Program-made: the position numbers and the translations under genes | In this document: in pieces, positions 24,177 to 33,034 of the stretch | Numbering within the stretch: the stretch's first letter is position 1 | How the letters are laid out: each line of letters begins with the position of its first letter | Source: Draconibacterium aestuarii | GTDB lineage: Bacteria > Bacteroidota > Bacteroidia > Bacteroidales > Prolixibacteraceae | Direction: 5' to 3' | Length of the DNA: 61,132 nt | Assembly: GCA_026671195.1 (NCBI GenBank) | Contig: JAPOHD010000061.1 | Span: 1 to 61,132, forward strand | The notes under the pieces: generated by a model | What the model saw: the letters and a program-made list of their open reading frames with translations, nothing else | Told to the model about the DNA's origin: nothing | Database searches by the model: none

Positions 24177-26720
24177 TTATAATCCAATATAAAATAAAGC
24201 TCTGAATCCGAAAGAAGGCGCACCAATTGTTGATTTTGGAGTAACTCTCCAAATAGCTTCAATACGAAACATACTCAGAATATTTTCCAGGCCGGCTCCC
24301 AATTCTATATACGGATTTTTCATTGTGGTAATTGAAGCAGGAAAGGCAACCACATCCTGGTGTTTGTTGTTTACCCGGCCAACCATTATTTTAGATGAAA
24401 ACACTTCCCTGAATCCCGTTTCGCGAAGCAAAGGCAACCGGCGTATCAAAAATCCATTCATATGATAATCGATATAAGTGTGTACATATTTATCGTGTAC
24501 ATATTCCAGGTAATTCAACATGTTAAAATCATATCGGTATAAACCGTAGGTTTCGTTTCCTCTTGGAATATCCAACATGGTATATGGAAGTTTTCCCAAA
24601 AAGACACCAGCTTCAACGGCATAATCTAACTGGCTTTGACCAATGTTAACTGCTTGTTTTACCGTTGTTGCCAGCTTTCCGTAGTAATTGGATTCATGGT
24701 CGTAAAATGTCCTTCCTCCTCCCACGGTAAAATGCACAATAGGATATTCTGTATCCATATACAACCGAAGGAAACCGTGGTCGATTAATTTTTCTTCGTG
24801 CGACCATCTGGTATCCAGGGAAACTTCAAATGCGCTAACCGAATTTAAGGGAAGGTTATTCCTAAGAAAAGGATAAAATTCAGGCGATTCGTGTTGGGTG
24901 TAGTTTATTGATAGTTTATTTAAAAGCCCGGGATACCATTCATATTCGTAACTGGTGGCAATTTTTTGCTCCCGGAAAATTTCGTCCAACACATCGTGTT
25001 TCAATAATTGCGAAATCAGGTTGTTTTCAGTTGGTGTGAAAGCATTTTCGTAAAGGTTTAATATTTTTTCATTTTCACCGTGACGAATCATTTTATCATC
25101 ATAATAAACCTTTAAAACTTGTCGGTTACTTGTCGGGAATAAAAATCCGTACCCCAGCGAATAATTCACTTTTTTATTTCGGGTACCGTAACCAATTCCT
25201 CCCCAAAACAGCATACGCTTACTTATTTCTTCACTGGTTCTTGCGCCCACAAAAAAATGATACCCTTCCACTTTATTTGTATTGAAAAAACTTGTGTAAG
25301 GCCCTAATTCAATCTTTCCAATGTCGTAATAGCTTGTCATCGACATGTTTGCAAGATTATTTAGGATTTTGATGGTTTTGATCTCGGTAATTGAATCGAT
25401 AACAACAGTTGCTAATTTATCTTTCTCTGTTAAGGCTTCCAATCGGTTTTCTTGCCAAAACAACGAGTCGCGGTTGTAGGCATTTGGAAGTTTTACCGTT
25501 TCATATTTCGCATTTTTGTTACTTAGTTTAATCTCAGCGGTAGGATTAATGGTTACCTGATCGATATCTGCCGTTTGCGTGTAAAATAATGACAATCGTT
25601 TCGAATCTTGTTTACCGGTTTTGAAGGGAATATAATCAAACAAGGCATCAATTTGTACACGTTGATAAAAAGGAGTTGTGTCATTAACGAAGGTATAGTT
25701 GCTTTTTAACCGGAGAGCTTTTAGAAAGTTGATGTTACTGGTAATTGATAAATCTCCGTCAATCTCCATGATGGAAAAGCATTGATCTTCAACCAGAAAA
25801 TAGCCTTTAAGTGTATTTTCACCCTTGCGCCGGGGTTGATAATTAACTCGGTAAATCATTTGACTGTCAACCTGCATACTGTCGGCCAAAAAGTATTTGT
25901 AGTAGAACCAGCCATTTTCGGCTATTGGACTTACAAAGTTCTGCGTAAAAAGATTTATAAAATTGTCATAATAATTTACTTCAAGATCAAGCGCACTCGT
26001 ATATCCCGATATTTCCAAATCGTTGAGTACTCCCACACCGTTTGTTTTATCAGCAATTACTGTCGATTTTTGTAGCGGAGGATTTTTTTGTACTTCATTA
26101 AATACAAGTTGTTCAGAAAAATAAAGAGGAAGATATTTTGAACTGTCAGAAGCCGTTTTAAAAACATTCTCGTGGTGTTTAAAAGCTTTTGTGTTAATCA
26201 TTTTATCCTTTACATTATTTAACTGATATCTCCATTTTGTGTATTTGCGGTACGAGTATTTCGAGAACTGTGCAGGATTATTTTTGGCTTTATTTTTTTG
26301 AATATTATTGAAAAGTAAACGCATTGGTCCTTCGTCGGGAGTAATTTTAATCTCCGATATATCAAAGGTTTCAGGCATTAACTGAACAGAGAGTGAAGAC
26401 AAGTATGTGCGCGGAATAATTTTTTCGATCGGATAAAAACCTATTGCCGAGAAAATAAGTGTATCGTTACTATTGGGGTAGGCTAGTTTATATACACCGG
26501 CTGTATCAGTGGTGGTGCCGGTTAACGTGTTTTTAACAATAATATTAACGTATGGAATTGGATCTCCTGTTTCACTGTCGGTAACAAATCCGCTGAGTAC
26601 TGATGTTTGTGCAATAGTTGTATTACATGTCATCAGTACTATAAACAGAAGAGTATATTGCAAAAATAAATTACTTAACGAGTTAAATTTTCTCTTTAAG
26701 TATTGTTTACTGTTTTTCAT
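24177..26720 (-). CDS. DUF5686 outer-membrane beta-barrel with CarboxypepD_reg domain
   Basis: 847 residues. An N-terminal membrane/signal segment (about 15-38) is followed by a CarboxypepD_reg-like domain (about 40-115: LSGFVTDSETGDPIPYVNIIV, TDTAGVYKL). A long DUF5686 region follows (FSKYSYRKYTKW, NGWFYYKYFLADSM), and a C-terminal barrel with alternating aromatic strands ends in FGFRALFYIGL, an aromatic-rich end usual for BamA-inserted barrels. The family is widespread in Bacteroidota outer membranes and its function is not known. It is transcribed alone. Confidence 0.9.
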   Translation of the reverse strand: MKNSKQYLKRKFNSLSNLFLQYTLLFIVLMTCNTTIAQTSVLSGFVTDSETGDPIPYVNIIVKNTLTGTTTDTAGVYKLAYPNSNDTLIFSAIGFYPIEKIIPRTYLSSLSVQLMPETFDISEIKITPDEGPMRLLFNNIQKNKAKNNPAQFSKYSYRKYTKWRYQLNNVKDKMINTKAFKHHENVFKTASDSSKYLPLYFSEQLVFNEVQKNPPLQKSTVIADKTNGVGVLNDLEISGYTSALDLEVNYYDNFINLFTQNFVSPIAENGWFYYKYFLADSMQVDSQMIYRVNYQPRRKGENTLKGYFLVEDQCFSIMEIDGDLSITSNINFLKALRLKSNYTFVNDTTPFYQRVQIDALFDYIPFKTGKQDSKRLSLFYTQTADIDQVTINPTAEIKLSNKNAKYETVKLPNAYNRDSLFWQENRLEALTEKDKLATVVIDSITEIKTIKILNNLANMSMTSYYDIGKIELGPYTSFFNTNKVEGYHFFVGARTSEEISKRMLFWGGIGYGTRNKKVNYSLGYGFLFPTSNRQVLKVYYDDKMIRHGENEKILNLYENAFTPTENNLISQLLKHDVLDEIFREQKIATSYEYEWYPGLLNKLSINYTQHESPEFYPFLRNNLPLNSVSAFEVSLDTRWSHEEKLIDHGFLRLYMDTEYPIVHFTVGGGRTFYDHESNYYGKLATTVKQAVNIGQSQLDYAVEAGVFLGKLPYTMLDIPRGNETYGLYRYDFNMLNYLEYVHDKYVHTYIDYHMNGFLIRRLPLLRETGFREVFSSKIMVGRVNNKHQDVVAFPASITTMKNPYIELGAGLENILSMFRIEAIWRVTPKSTIGAPSFGFRALFYIGL

Positions 26721-27227
26721 TGTTTAGTTAACATATATATAGGCATTACATTGCCCTAAATAGAGGCTGTAAAATTGAATAAAAAAATACAATTATGTAC
26801 GTTTTGCTATTTTATTGTAAATAATTTAAGGTTATGTAACATTTCGGAAATATATCCCCATGTGGATTAGGAGCTAAAAATATACCGGCCTATTTTTGGA
26901 TTAAGGTAAGTGCTATAATTTCAGCACTTTAATGGGGTGTTGAATGTAAAATGCCGAATACAAGTACTGTAGTTTATATTTACAGTTCATTAGTGGTCTC
27001 TTCTCCAAAATAATAGAATGGATTAACTGGTTCCACTTGAAAATATTCTTTAAACCCCATCTTAATTTGTACATAAACTTACAGGAAAACCTTACGATAC
27101 CATCCCGCAATTCATTATAAAAGTTATATTATTCACACGTAATACGAATTTTATTCCTTCATTTTAAATACCTTAGGTAGCAAATATTTCATAAATTTGA
27201 ATAAGCAGTATCGTTGAAATGTGAACA
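26721..27227. other. Divergent intergenic region with a hairpin downstream of a -7 box
   Basis: 507 bp. On the plus strand TATTTTTG at 26891-26898 is a perfect TAnnTTTG box, followed ten bases later by AAGTGCT-8 bases-AGCACTT (26908-26929). No -33 box is apparent. This could be the start of a small RNA or a leader for the gene at 27228, or simple coincidence. No coding frame is convincing. Confidence 0.4.
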
Positions 27228-28547
27228 TTGAAAAATCTTGAATCTTTGAAAAATGACAACAACCATATTAGACCGGACCCCGGTAAATTTTGGTTTACTC
27301 TTGATAATGCGGCTAAAATATTCCCAGCCGTTATAAACGAAGAGATAACTGCTGTTTTTCGGTTGTCGGTTATATTAAAACAACCTGTAAAAATAGGGTC
27401 ATTAAGAAAAGCCGTTTTGTTGGCTGAAAACCGTTTTCCCTATTATATGGTGCAACTTAAGGAAGGATTTTTCTGGTACTACCTCGAACACCTCCCTCAA
27501 CATATACCAATAGAAGTAGATGATAAGCCGGTTTGCAGAAAATTTCAGAACGGTGCTCTTTTAATCCGGATTTTGGTTAGGGACAACAGTTTTAGTATCG
27601 AATTCTCGCATATTTTAACAGATGGGGGCGGGGCATTTGAATTTCTAAGAACCATTCTGCTATTCTATTTTGCGGAATGTGGTGTGAAAATTTCTGCTAA
27701 AACACAATTCTACAATCCGGCGGATCCTGATTCACAAGAGGAATACGAGGATGCTTATGTTCGATATTTCAAAGAGGAAATTCCTCCAATGGTGAAAAGA
27801 TCGAAAGCATTCCATCTTCCGTATTCCCTAAAATCAAAACCCCGTTTTACACGGCTCAATGCAATTGTTTCGCTGGAACAGATAAAACAAATTGCCCGCG
27901 AAAAAGAAGTGAGTATTACCGTTTACCTGGTAGCGGTTTACCTGTATATTTTGCAGGAAATATGCGAAAGTTTAAATGGATTAAGCAAGTATAAAAAGAA
28001 TAAAAGACTTCGTATTCAGATCCCCATTGATTTGCGAAAAATATTGCCTTCGAAAACTATGCGAAATTTTTCGTTGTTTGTTATGCCAGAAATTGATCTG
28101 CGACTCGGGCATTATACTTTTGATGAAATTATCAAAGCTGTTTATCATCAAATAAAACTTGAAACAGATGAAAAGTTGATCAATAAAAATATATCAAGAA
28201 ACGTGGGCAGTGAGAAAAAACTATATATCCGTGGAATACCACTATTCCTGAAAAGTTTAGTTCTGCGGATGAAATACTATTCGTTGGGCACGAGTCAATA
28301 CAGTGGGGTTATTACTAATTTGGGGAAAATAGAATTGCCAAACGAAATGTGCGAATTGGTTGACTATTTTATTATTACTCCACCTCCTCCTAATAAAATG
28401 TTGAAAATTAATTGTGGTGTTGCCAGTTTTGGAAATAAGATGGTATTGAGTTTTGGCAATATCACACAGTCAACAGAATTTGAGGAAAGGTTTCTGCAGT
28501 TTTTAAAAGATCAGAACATTAAGGTTAAACGTGAAATTAATAAATAG
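27228..28547 (+). CDS. Condensation-fold acyltransferase (alcohol acetyltransferase-like)
   Basis: 439 residues from a TTG start. The pattern is that of the chloramphenicol acetyltransferase/condensation superfamily: the active-site motif HxxxDG appears as SHILTDGGGAFEFLR (about 130), and the second half has VSITVYLVAVYLYILQ and the bridge segment RLRIQIPIDLRKILP. No carrier-protein or adenylation domain is present, so a free-standing acyl or acetyl transferase is likely. It is followed 6 bp later by a zinc-ribbon membrane protein. These two probably act together. The substrates are unknown. Confidence 0.8.
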   Translation: MKNLESLKNDNNHIRPDPGKFWFTLDNAAKIFPAVINEEITAVFRLSVILKQPVKIGSLRKAVLLAENRFPYYMVQLKEGFFWYYLEHLPQHIPIEVDDKPVCRKFQNGALLIRILVRDNSFSIEFSHILTDGGGAFEFLRTILLFYFAECGVKISAKTQFYNPADPDSQEEYEDAYVRYFKEEIPPMVKRSKAFHLPYSLKSKPRFTRLNAIVSLEQIKQIAREKEVSITVYLVAVYLYILQEICESLNGLSKYKKNKRLRIQIPIDLRKILPSKTMRNFSLFVMPEIDLRLGHYTFDEIIKAVYHQIKLETDEKLINKNISRNVGSEKKLYIRGIPLFLKSLVLRMKYYSLGTSQYSGVITNLGKIELPNEMCELVDYFIITPPPPNKMLKINCGVASFGNKMVLSFGNITQSTEFEERFLQFLKDQNIKVKREINK

Positions 28548-28553
28548 AAAGTT

Positions 28554-29279
28554 ATGATTCGATGTACTAATTGTGGTGTGGAACTGGAAGAAAATGCCAA
28601 TTTCTGTTCTTTATGCGGAGCGCCACTGTTGAAAATGGCCACCGATAATTTAGATATTATAAATTCCGGAAAAACGTTGCAGGACGAAAAATTGTCGATG
28701 GATTTTCAGAAATTAACCGGATTTCAAAAAAGAAAGATATTTTGGAAAATCTCAGGTATAATCCTTATTTCAGCAATAATCATTACTTTATTAATCGATT
28801 TTATTGCCAGCCAGACGATTACATGGTCCAAATACCCGGCAACAATCAGTTCTGTACTCTTCATCAATTTTACGCTAAATACTTACCTACATAAAAAAAT
28901 CATACTACTATTGGCAATTAGTTTTCTGTTTACTACTGTTATGTTTTTCCTTTTCGATATTTATGCGGGAGAAACCGGTTGGGAATTAAAATTGGGAGTT
29001 CCGGTAATACTGGCTCTTTATATAACAATTTACAGCCTCGTTTTTTTAATACGGGATGCAAAACAAAAGGGATTGAATATTATCGCTTATTCAATTATTG
29101 CTGCGGGTTTGCTTTGTATTTATACCGAAGCAATAATTTCCATTTTTTTACAAAGTTCATTAAGCTTTGGCTGGAGTCTTATCGTATTGGTTTCCGTTGC
29201 TTTTATTTCCGCACTTTTGTTTTACATACATTACCGCCTGAAAAAAGCAACCGACCTGAAACGGTTCTTTCATATTTAG
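28554..29279 (+). CDS. Zinc-ribbon membrane protein (DUF6320-like)
   Basis: 241 residues. A rubredoxin-type zinc ribbon at the start (CTNCGVELEENANFCSLCG, four Cys in two CxxC pairs) is joined to a domain with about six membrane helices from residue 60 on. I associate this layout with DUF6320 proteins found next to alcohol acetyltransferase-like genes, but this is recall, not a search. It is translationally close (6 bp) to the acyltransferase, so a membrane-bound partner role is inferred. It converges with the CPBP-like gene 15 bp downstream. Confidence 0.75.
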   Translation: MIRCTNCGVELEENANFCSLCGAPLLKMATDNLDIINSGKTLQDEKLSMDFQKLTGFQKRKIFWKISGIILISAIIITLLIDFIASQTITWSKYPATISSVLFINFTLNTYLHKKIILLLAISFLFTTVMFFLFDIYAGETGWELKLGVPVILALYITIYSLVFLIRDAKQKGLNIIAYSIIAAGLLCIYTEAIISIFLQSSLSFGWSLIVLVSVAFISALLFYIHYRLKKATDLKRFFHI

Positions 29280-29294
29280 GATTTTGAAATTCTC

Positions 29295-29930
29295 CTAAAA
29301 TACAATCCAGAGTTCGCTCCATAAATCCCTGTCCAGCACAAAAAATAAAAGTAAACTTGCCACCCATCCATGAAAAAGGCCGATTGGCCACAGGTTTCTC
29401 CATCGAAAATAAGCACTGGTAAAAAGCAGTTCCATAAAAAATGTAAAAGCCATTAAAAGAACACTGGGATAATGAACCACTGCAAATAATGCAGAAGTTA
29501 AAATGATAATTTGAGGATTATTGAGTTTTACCCCGGAAATCGACCACAAATTTCCGGCAACAAGAGCAGTCATCAAAAATTGCTGAATGATTCCCCAAAC
29601 CGGGTAGAATAGAATAATAGGGATAACATGCCAGTTAAGGAAGATTGCATTAAACGAAATTCCATACCACGCAATAGCTGCTATTATGGCCAGTGAAAAT
29701 GGTAAGAGAAATAAAAATGATTGTTTAAAATGCTCTTTCCTAAATCCCCATTTTTGAAGAATCAGTTTATCTCTTCTGTGTCTTTTATATATATAAAGTG
29801 TCCAAAATAAGCAGGCAGAACCGATGTAAAACACACGCAATTCCAACCAGTCGGTGAAAACATATTTCATTAAACCGGTTATAACTACAGCTGAAATTTC
29901 AAGCCATCTTGTTCTGTCAGTTTTTTTCAC
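29295..29930 (-). CDS. CPBP-family membrane protein lacking the catalytic Glu pair
   Basis: 211 residues with about six membrane helices. The C-terminal half follows the CPBP (Rce1/Abi) pattern, but the first motif EExxxR reads QQFLMT (116-121), so both catalytic glutamates are Gln and the Arg is Thr. The later His residues are present in ALFAVVHYPS (His153) and GLFHGWVAS (His187, with Ala where the Asn is expected). It is probably a non-proteolytic relative, perhaps with a lipid- or protein-binding role. The intact paralogue at 58954 serves as comparison. Confidence 0.75.
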   Translation of the reverse strand: MKKTDRTRWLEISAVVITGLMKYVFTDWLELRVFYIGSACLFWTLYIYKRHRRDKLILQKWGFRKEHFKQSFLFLLPFSLAIIAAIAWYGISFNAIFLNWHVIPIILFYPVWGIIQQFLMTALVAGNLWSISGVKLNNPQIIILTSALFAVVHYPSVLLMAFTFFMELLFTSAYFRWRNLWPIGLFHGWVASLLLFFVLDRDLWSELWIVF

Positions 29931-30125
29931 CTCGATTTACTTGTTTGATTAAAAGTACTTTAATATCAAAAAGAAAGCACTATTTATTTCAAAATATATT
30001 TTCAATTGTATGCTAATGTGTACTGATCGTTTTGAAAATATTTTTTGAACTTATTTGATTGTACCGGATTTAGAAACTGCCTTCATTCATACACTTTATG
30101 TATCTATATTGATTGTGGGTTTTTG

Positions 30126-30177
30126 AATCTGAATAATTCCCCGTGGCCTTGCCTCGGGGTTGCGCTTTTTCTCCCCT
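30126..30177. repeat. REP-like dispersed hairpin repeat, copy 2
   Basis: 50 of 52 positions match 10571-10622, including the CCCCGTGGC/GCCTCGGGG hairpin. It stops 5 bp before the end of the IS110-family remnant, so the element lies directly at the right end of the insertion. Confidence 0.7.
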
Positions 30178-30181
30178 ATTC

Positions 30182-30987
30182 TTATGAAACAGACAAGGGA
30201 TTAATGTAATTCTGTTTATAAATTTGTTCATTTTTTATTACTGCAAACATCCTTAGGACAAGTTTTGCCCTGATTGCATTTAGTACCGTCATTTTATTTT
30301 TACCCTCAGCAACTTTCCGGTTGTAGTATTGTCCCGGTTCTCCATTGGATGTACAAACAGAAAGGGCAGCCATGTGTAAAAGAGCTTTAATACTTTTATC
30401 TGCCCGGTTAGATACTTTCCTTTTCGAACGAATACTACTCCCGGAAGTGTATGAAAATGGAGCCACCCCGGCATGGCAGCAAAACTTTCGCGGATCTTTA
30501 AAATCCCTGAATGCATTTGTTTCCAATATCATTTTTAATGAAGTTCTTTCTCCAACGCCATCAATAGAGCAAAGTAAGTAGTGCTGTTTAGACAAGGTTT
30601 CATCATTATCGATAATGGACTGTATTTGATCTTCTATTTGTTTTATTGCTTGGTTTAGGTTTTGTATCAGCTGAGACAAGCGCATATGTTTCTTTGTATA
30701 GATTTGTTGATTCATAAAATCCCTTTGGTCGGTCAACTGCCCTTATATTTGGCCCTGTCGCAAACAAGCATATCTCGTTCACTTACCAATTGTTTTAGGC
30801 CCTGGATTGCTTCTTCGGGCATTGAGAACAAACGTGCCTGATCCTCAAACCTCTGCGCATAGATGGCTATTTTTCGGGCATCAAGTTTGTCACTCTTCCC
30901 TCTTTGCATCCCTGATCTAAACTTGATTTGCACCGGGTTTTCTATCCATAAATCAATCTCAAGATCCCTGCAATTTATGCAGCTATT
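30182..30987 (-). pseudogene. IS110-family transposase remnant, 5-prime truncated and frameshifted
   Basis: Reading leftward, an N-terminal piece without start (about 30957-30736) shows DEDD-type IS110 sequence: LWIENPVQIKFRSG, RGKSDKLDARKIAIYAQRF. It ends at a TGA after KYKGS. The frame resumes one base later with LTDQRDFMNQQ and continues through the C-terminal Transposase_20 part (LLCSIDGVGERTSLKMIL, FCCHAGVAPFSYTSGSS, with the catalytic Ser region) to 30182. One missing base in AAGGGC-AGTTGACC explains the break. The first roughly 90 residues and any upstream bridge-RNA region are missing: an in-frame stop lies at 30988-30990. Confidence 0.88.
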
Positions 30988-31138
30988 TTAGTTTCTAAAT
31001 TAGTATTGAGACATGAGTATCAAGTATCAAGACTTTAACTGTTGATGACTAAATAACGTTCAATGAAATATAAAAATTGATATTCATATATAAATTCATT
31101 TGAGGATTGATTAAAAATTAATGAAATATGCACATTGA

Positions 31139-31146
31139 TACTTTTG
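31139..31146 (+). promoter_or_regulatory. Candidate -7 box (TACTTTTG) before the ECF sigma gene
   Basis: Exact TAnnTTTG match about 100 bp upstream of the sigma factor start. No TTTG box at the right distance is seen. Confidence 0.35.
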
Positions 31147-31248
31147 TAAACTGTTATCTTGTGCACATTAAAAAGTATACAGGAGTTTTTGTTTTAGAGT
31201 TAATCAACAAATATTCTTGAGTGAAAATGATCAACTAATTGCACTAAA

Positions 31249-31809
31249 TTGGAAGAGAGGGTTTTAATAGAAGGAATCAGACAGCGTAATCAACTTGTCT
31301 TTGAATATATCTTTGAATATTATTATTCTGGATTATGTGTTTTTTGCCTTAACTATATTAATGATAAGTTAGTGGTTGAAGACATTGTACAGGAATTTTT
31401 TCTTTATCTCTGGTCTGAGGCTCATTCTCTCGAAATAAACACTTCACTTCGTTCATATATGTTTTCTGCAGTAAAATACAAATGTCTTGATTATAAGAAA
31501 CACCTGGTGGTGAAGGATAAATTCAATTCATATGTAAAAGAAAATAATGAAGTCTCAAATAATGATGTCTTTGACCATTATGTGGAGTCGGAGTTACGTG
31601 AAATTATTCAAAAAGAACTTGATAAACTCCCGAAACGATGTAGGGAGATTTTTATTCTCAGCCGGTTTAAGGGAAAATCGAATTTAGAAATTGCAGAACA
31701 GCTCAATATTTCAAAAAGGACTGTGGAAATACAAATTAGCAACGCTCTTAAGGTTTTGAAGGTCAGTTTGAAAGACTACCTATTCTTATTGCCTATATTT
31801 TTTAGATAA
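31249..31809 (+). CDS. ECF RNA polymerase sigma factor
   Basis: 186 residues from TTG. Region 2 (about 20-85) includes DIVQEFFLYLW and LRSYMFSAVKYKCLDYKK, and region 4 (about 125-180) includes LDKLPKRCREIFILSRFKGKS and the helix-turn-helix IAEQLNISKRTVEIQISNAL. This is the Bacteroidota family-1 ECF type (group of sigma factors paired with FecR). It is followed by its anti-sigma factor and a SusC with STN domain, the standard trans-envelope glycan-sensing set. Confidence 0.93.
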   Translation: MEERVLIEGIRQRNQLVFEYIFEYYYSGLCVFCLNYINDKLVVEDIVQEFFLYLWSEAHSLEINTSLRSYMFSAVKYKCLDYKKHLVVKDKFNSYVKENNEVSNNDVFDHYVESELREIIQKELDKLPKRCREIFILSRFKGKSNLEIAEQLNISKRTVEIQISNALKVLKVSLKDYLFLLPIFFR

Positions 31810-31883
31810 AAAAGAACATTTTTTTATATGTGTTTGTACTGATTAGCTCGCCTTGATATCATAAGGGCGAGTTATATTAGTAA

Positions 31884-32930
31884 ATGAAACAAAATAGAGA
31901 AAATAATATTCAAGAATTATTCGCGGGATATTTTAGAAATGAATTGTCGGCTGAGGATAAGGATAAGGTAAATAGATGGCGGCAGCTATCGGCGGAGAAT
32001 GAAGTCGAATTTATGCGTATTAAAAAGGTTTGGGATTTAACAGGAATCTTAAACCAGATGGAAGATTTTAATGTGTCTAATGCTTTACATAAATTTCGTA
32101 AGAATATAAAATCAACTCCAAATTCGAGCTGGGTTAACTTGCAAAAAATAGCTGCAATCTTAATTGTCCCCATTTTAATTTATACAGGATTCATCTCATA
32201 TTCTCATTTTTTACGAACATATAATAATCAGGCACAGGTTGTTTGGCAGGAATTCAGAGCAATTCCGGGTTCTTTATCAAATATTACTTTGCCAGATAGT
32301 TCCACTGTATGCTTAAATATGGGATCAACGATAAAATTTCCTTCTACTTTTAATACAGACACAAGAGACGTATTTCTGGTTGGAGAAGCTTATTTTAATG
32401 TTACCCAAGATAAAGACCATCCCTTTCTTGTAAAGACAGGAAAAGTGAACATCGAAGTATTAGGAACGAAATTCAATGTTAGTAATTATGAAGATAGTAA
32501 TGAATTTGAAGTTGTTCTTGAATCCGGAAAAGTTGGATTGTTTTCGGGGAGCTATAAAAACAAAAAGGATTTGGGAAAATTACTTCCAGGAGAAAGGGTA
32601 GTGTATCAAAAATCGAACAATTCGCTCATGGTTGATAAGGTTAATGTTGACGATTTTACATGTTGGAAAGACGGAATATTGGTATTTAAGGATACCCCAA
32701 TGAAAGAAACTGTAAATAAGTTGAGCCGCTGGTTTAATACCAAAATAGAATTGGAGGATCCCGAATTGGAAGATTATTTCTTTACCGCCACTTTTATTGA
32801 AGAAAATTTAATGCAGGTTCTTGAATTATTAAAACATTCCACACCGATTGATTATAAAATAGAACAACATCGTGAGTTTAAAAACGGGAGTTATACTAAG
32901 GAAATAATAAAAGTATATAAGAAAAAATAA
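31884..32930 (+). CDS. FecR-family anti-sigma factor
   Basis: 348 residues. A cytoplasmic N-terminal part (1-85) binds sigma. One membrane helix follows (about 93-112, IAAILIVPILIYTGFISYS), then the FecR periplasmic domain (about 130-230: LPDSSTVCLNMGSTIKFPS, GEAYFNVTQDKDHPFLVKTG) and a C-terminal DUF4974 (about 265-345: FKDTPMKETVNKLSRWFN). It should hold the sigma factor until the STN domain of the neighbouring SusC signals substrate. It starts 74 bp after the sigma gene, in the same operon. Confidence 0.93.
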   Translation: MKQNRENNIQELFAGYFRNELSAEDKDKVNRWRQLSAENEVEFMRIKKVWDLTGILNQMEDFNVSNALHKFRKNIKSTPNSSWVNLQKIAAILIVPILIYTGFISYSHFLRTYNNQAQVVWQEFRAIPGSLSNITLPDSSTVCLNMGSTIKFPSTFNTDTRDVFLVGEAYFNVTQDKDHPFLVKTGKVNIEVLGTKFNVSNYEDSNEFEVVLESGKVGLFSGSYKNKKDLGKLLPGERVVYQKSNNSLMVDKVNVDDFTCWKDGILVFKDTPMKETVNKLSRWFNTKIELEDPELEDYFFTATFIEENLMQVLELLKHSTPIDYKIEQHREFKNGSYTKEIIKVYKKK

Positions 32931-32939
32931 GAAAAATAA

Positions 32940-32964
32940 ATGGAGGTATTTGCGGTACCTCCAT
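32940..32964 (+). promoter_or_regulatory. susC leader hairpin 1, loop TTTGCGG
   Basis: ATGGAGGTA, loop TTTGCGG, TACCTCCAT, a perfect 9-bp stem 10 bp after the FecR stop. No T-run follows, so it is not a simple terminator. The loop is identical to that of the next hairpin. Confidence 0.65.
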
Positions 32965-32970
32965 CTAGCA

Positions 32971-32998
32971 GTTTCAAGTTCTTTGCGGGAACTGAAAC
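32971..32998 (+). promoter_or_regulatory. susC leader hairpin 2, loop TTTGCGG
   Basis: GTTTCAAGTTC, loop TTTGCGG, GAACTGAAAC, a 10-bp stem with one bulged base, 36 bp before the SusC start. Its stem is unrelated to hairpin 1 but the seven-base loop is the same, which suggests a recognised RNA motif in the leader. Confidence 0.65.
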
Positions 32999-33034
32999 AA
33001 CTTAATTAATATAAATTAACTCAATTGTAAAACT

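Noticed and set aside
26913..27110. Small minus-strand frame in the 26721-27227 gap
   Set aside because: Composition (Tyr-, Lys- and Leu-rich, no hydrophobic pattern) and lack of promoter or ribosome site do not support a gene.
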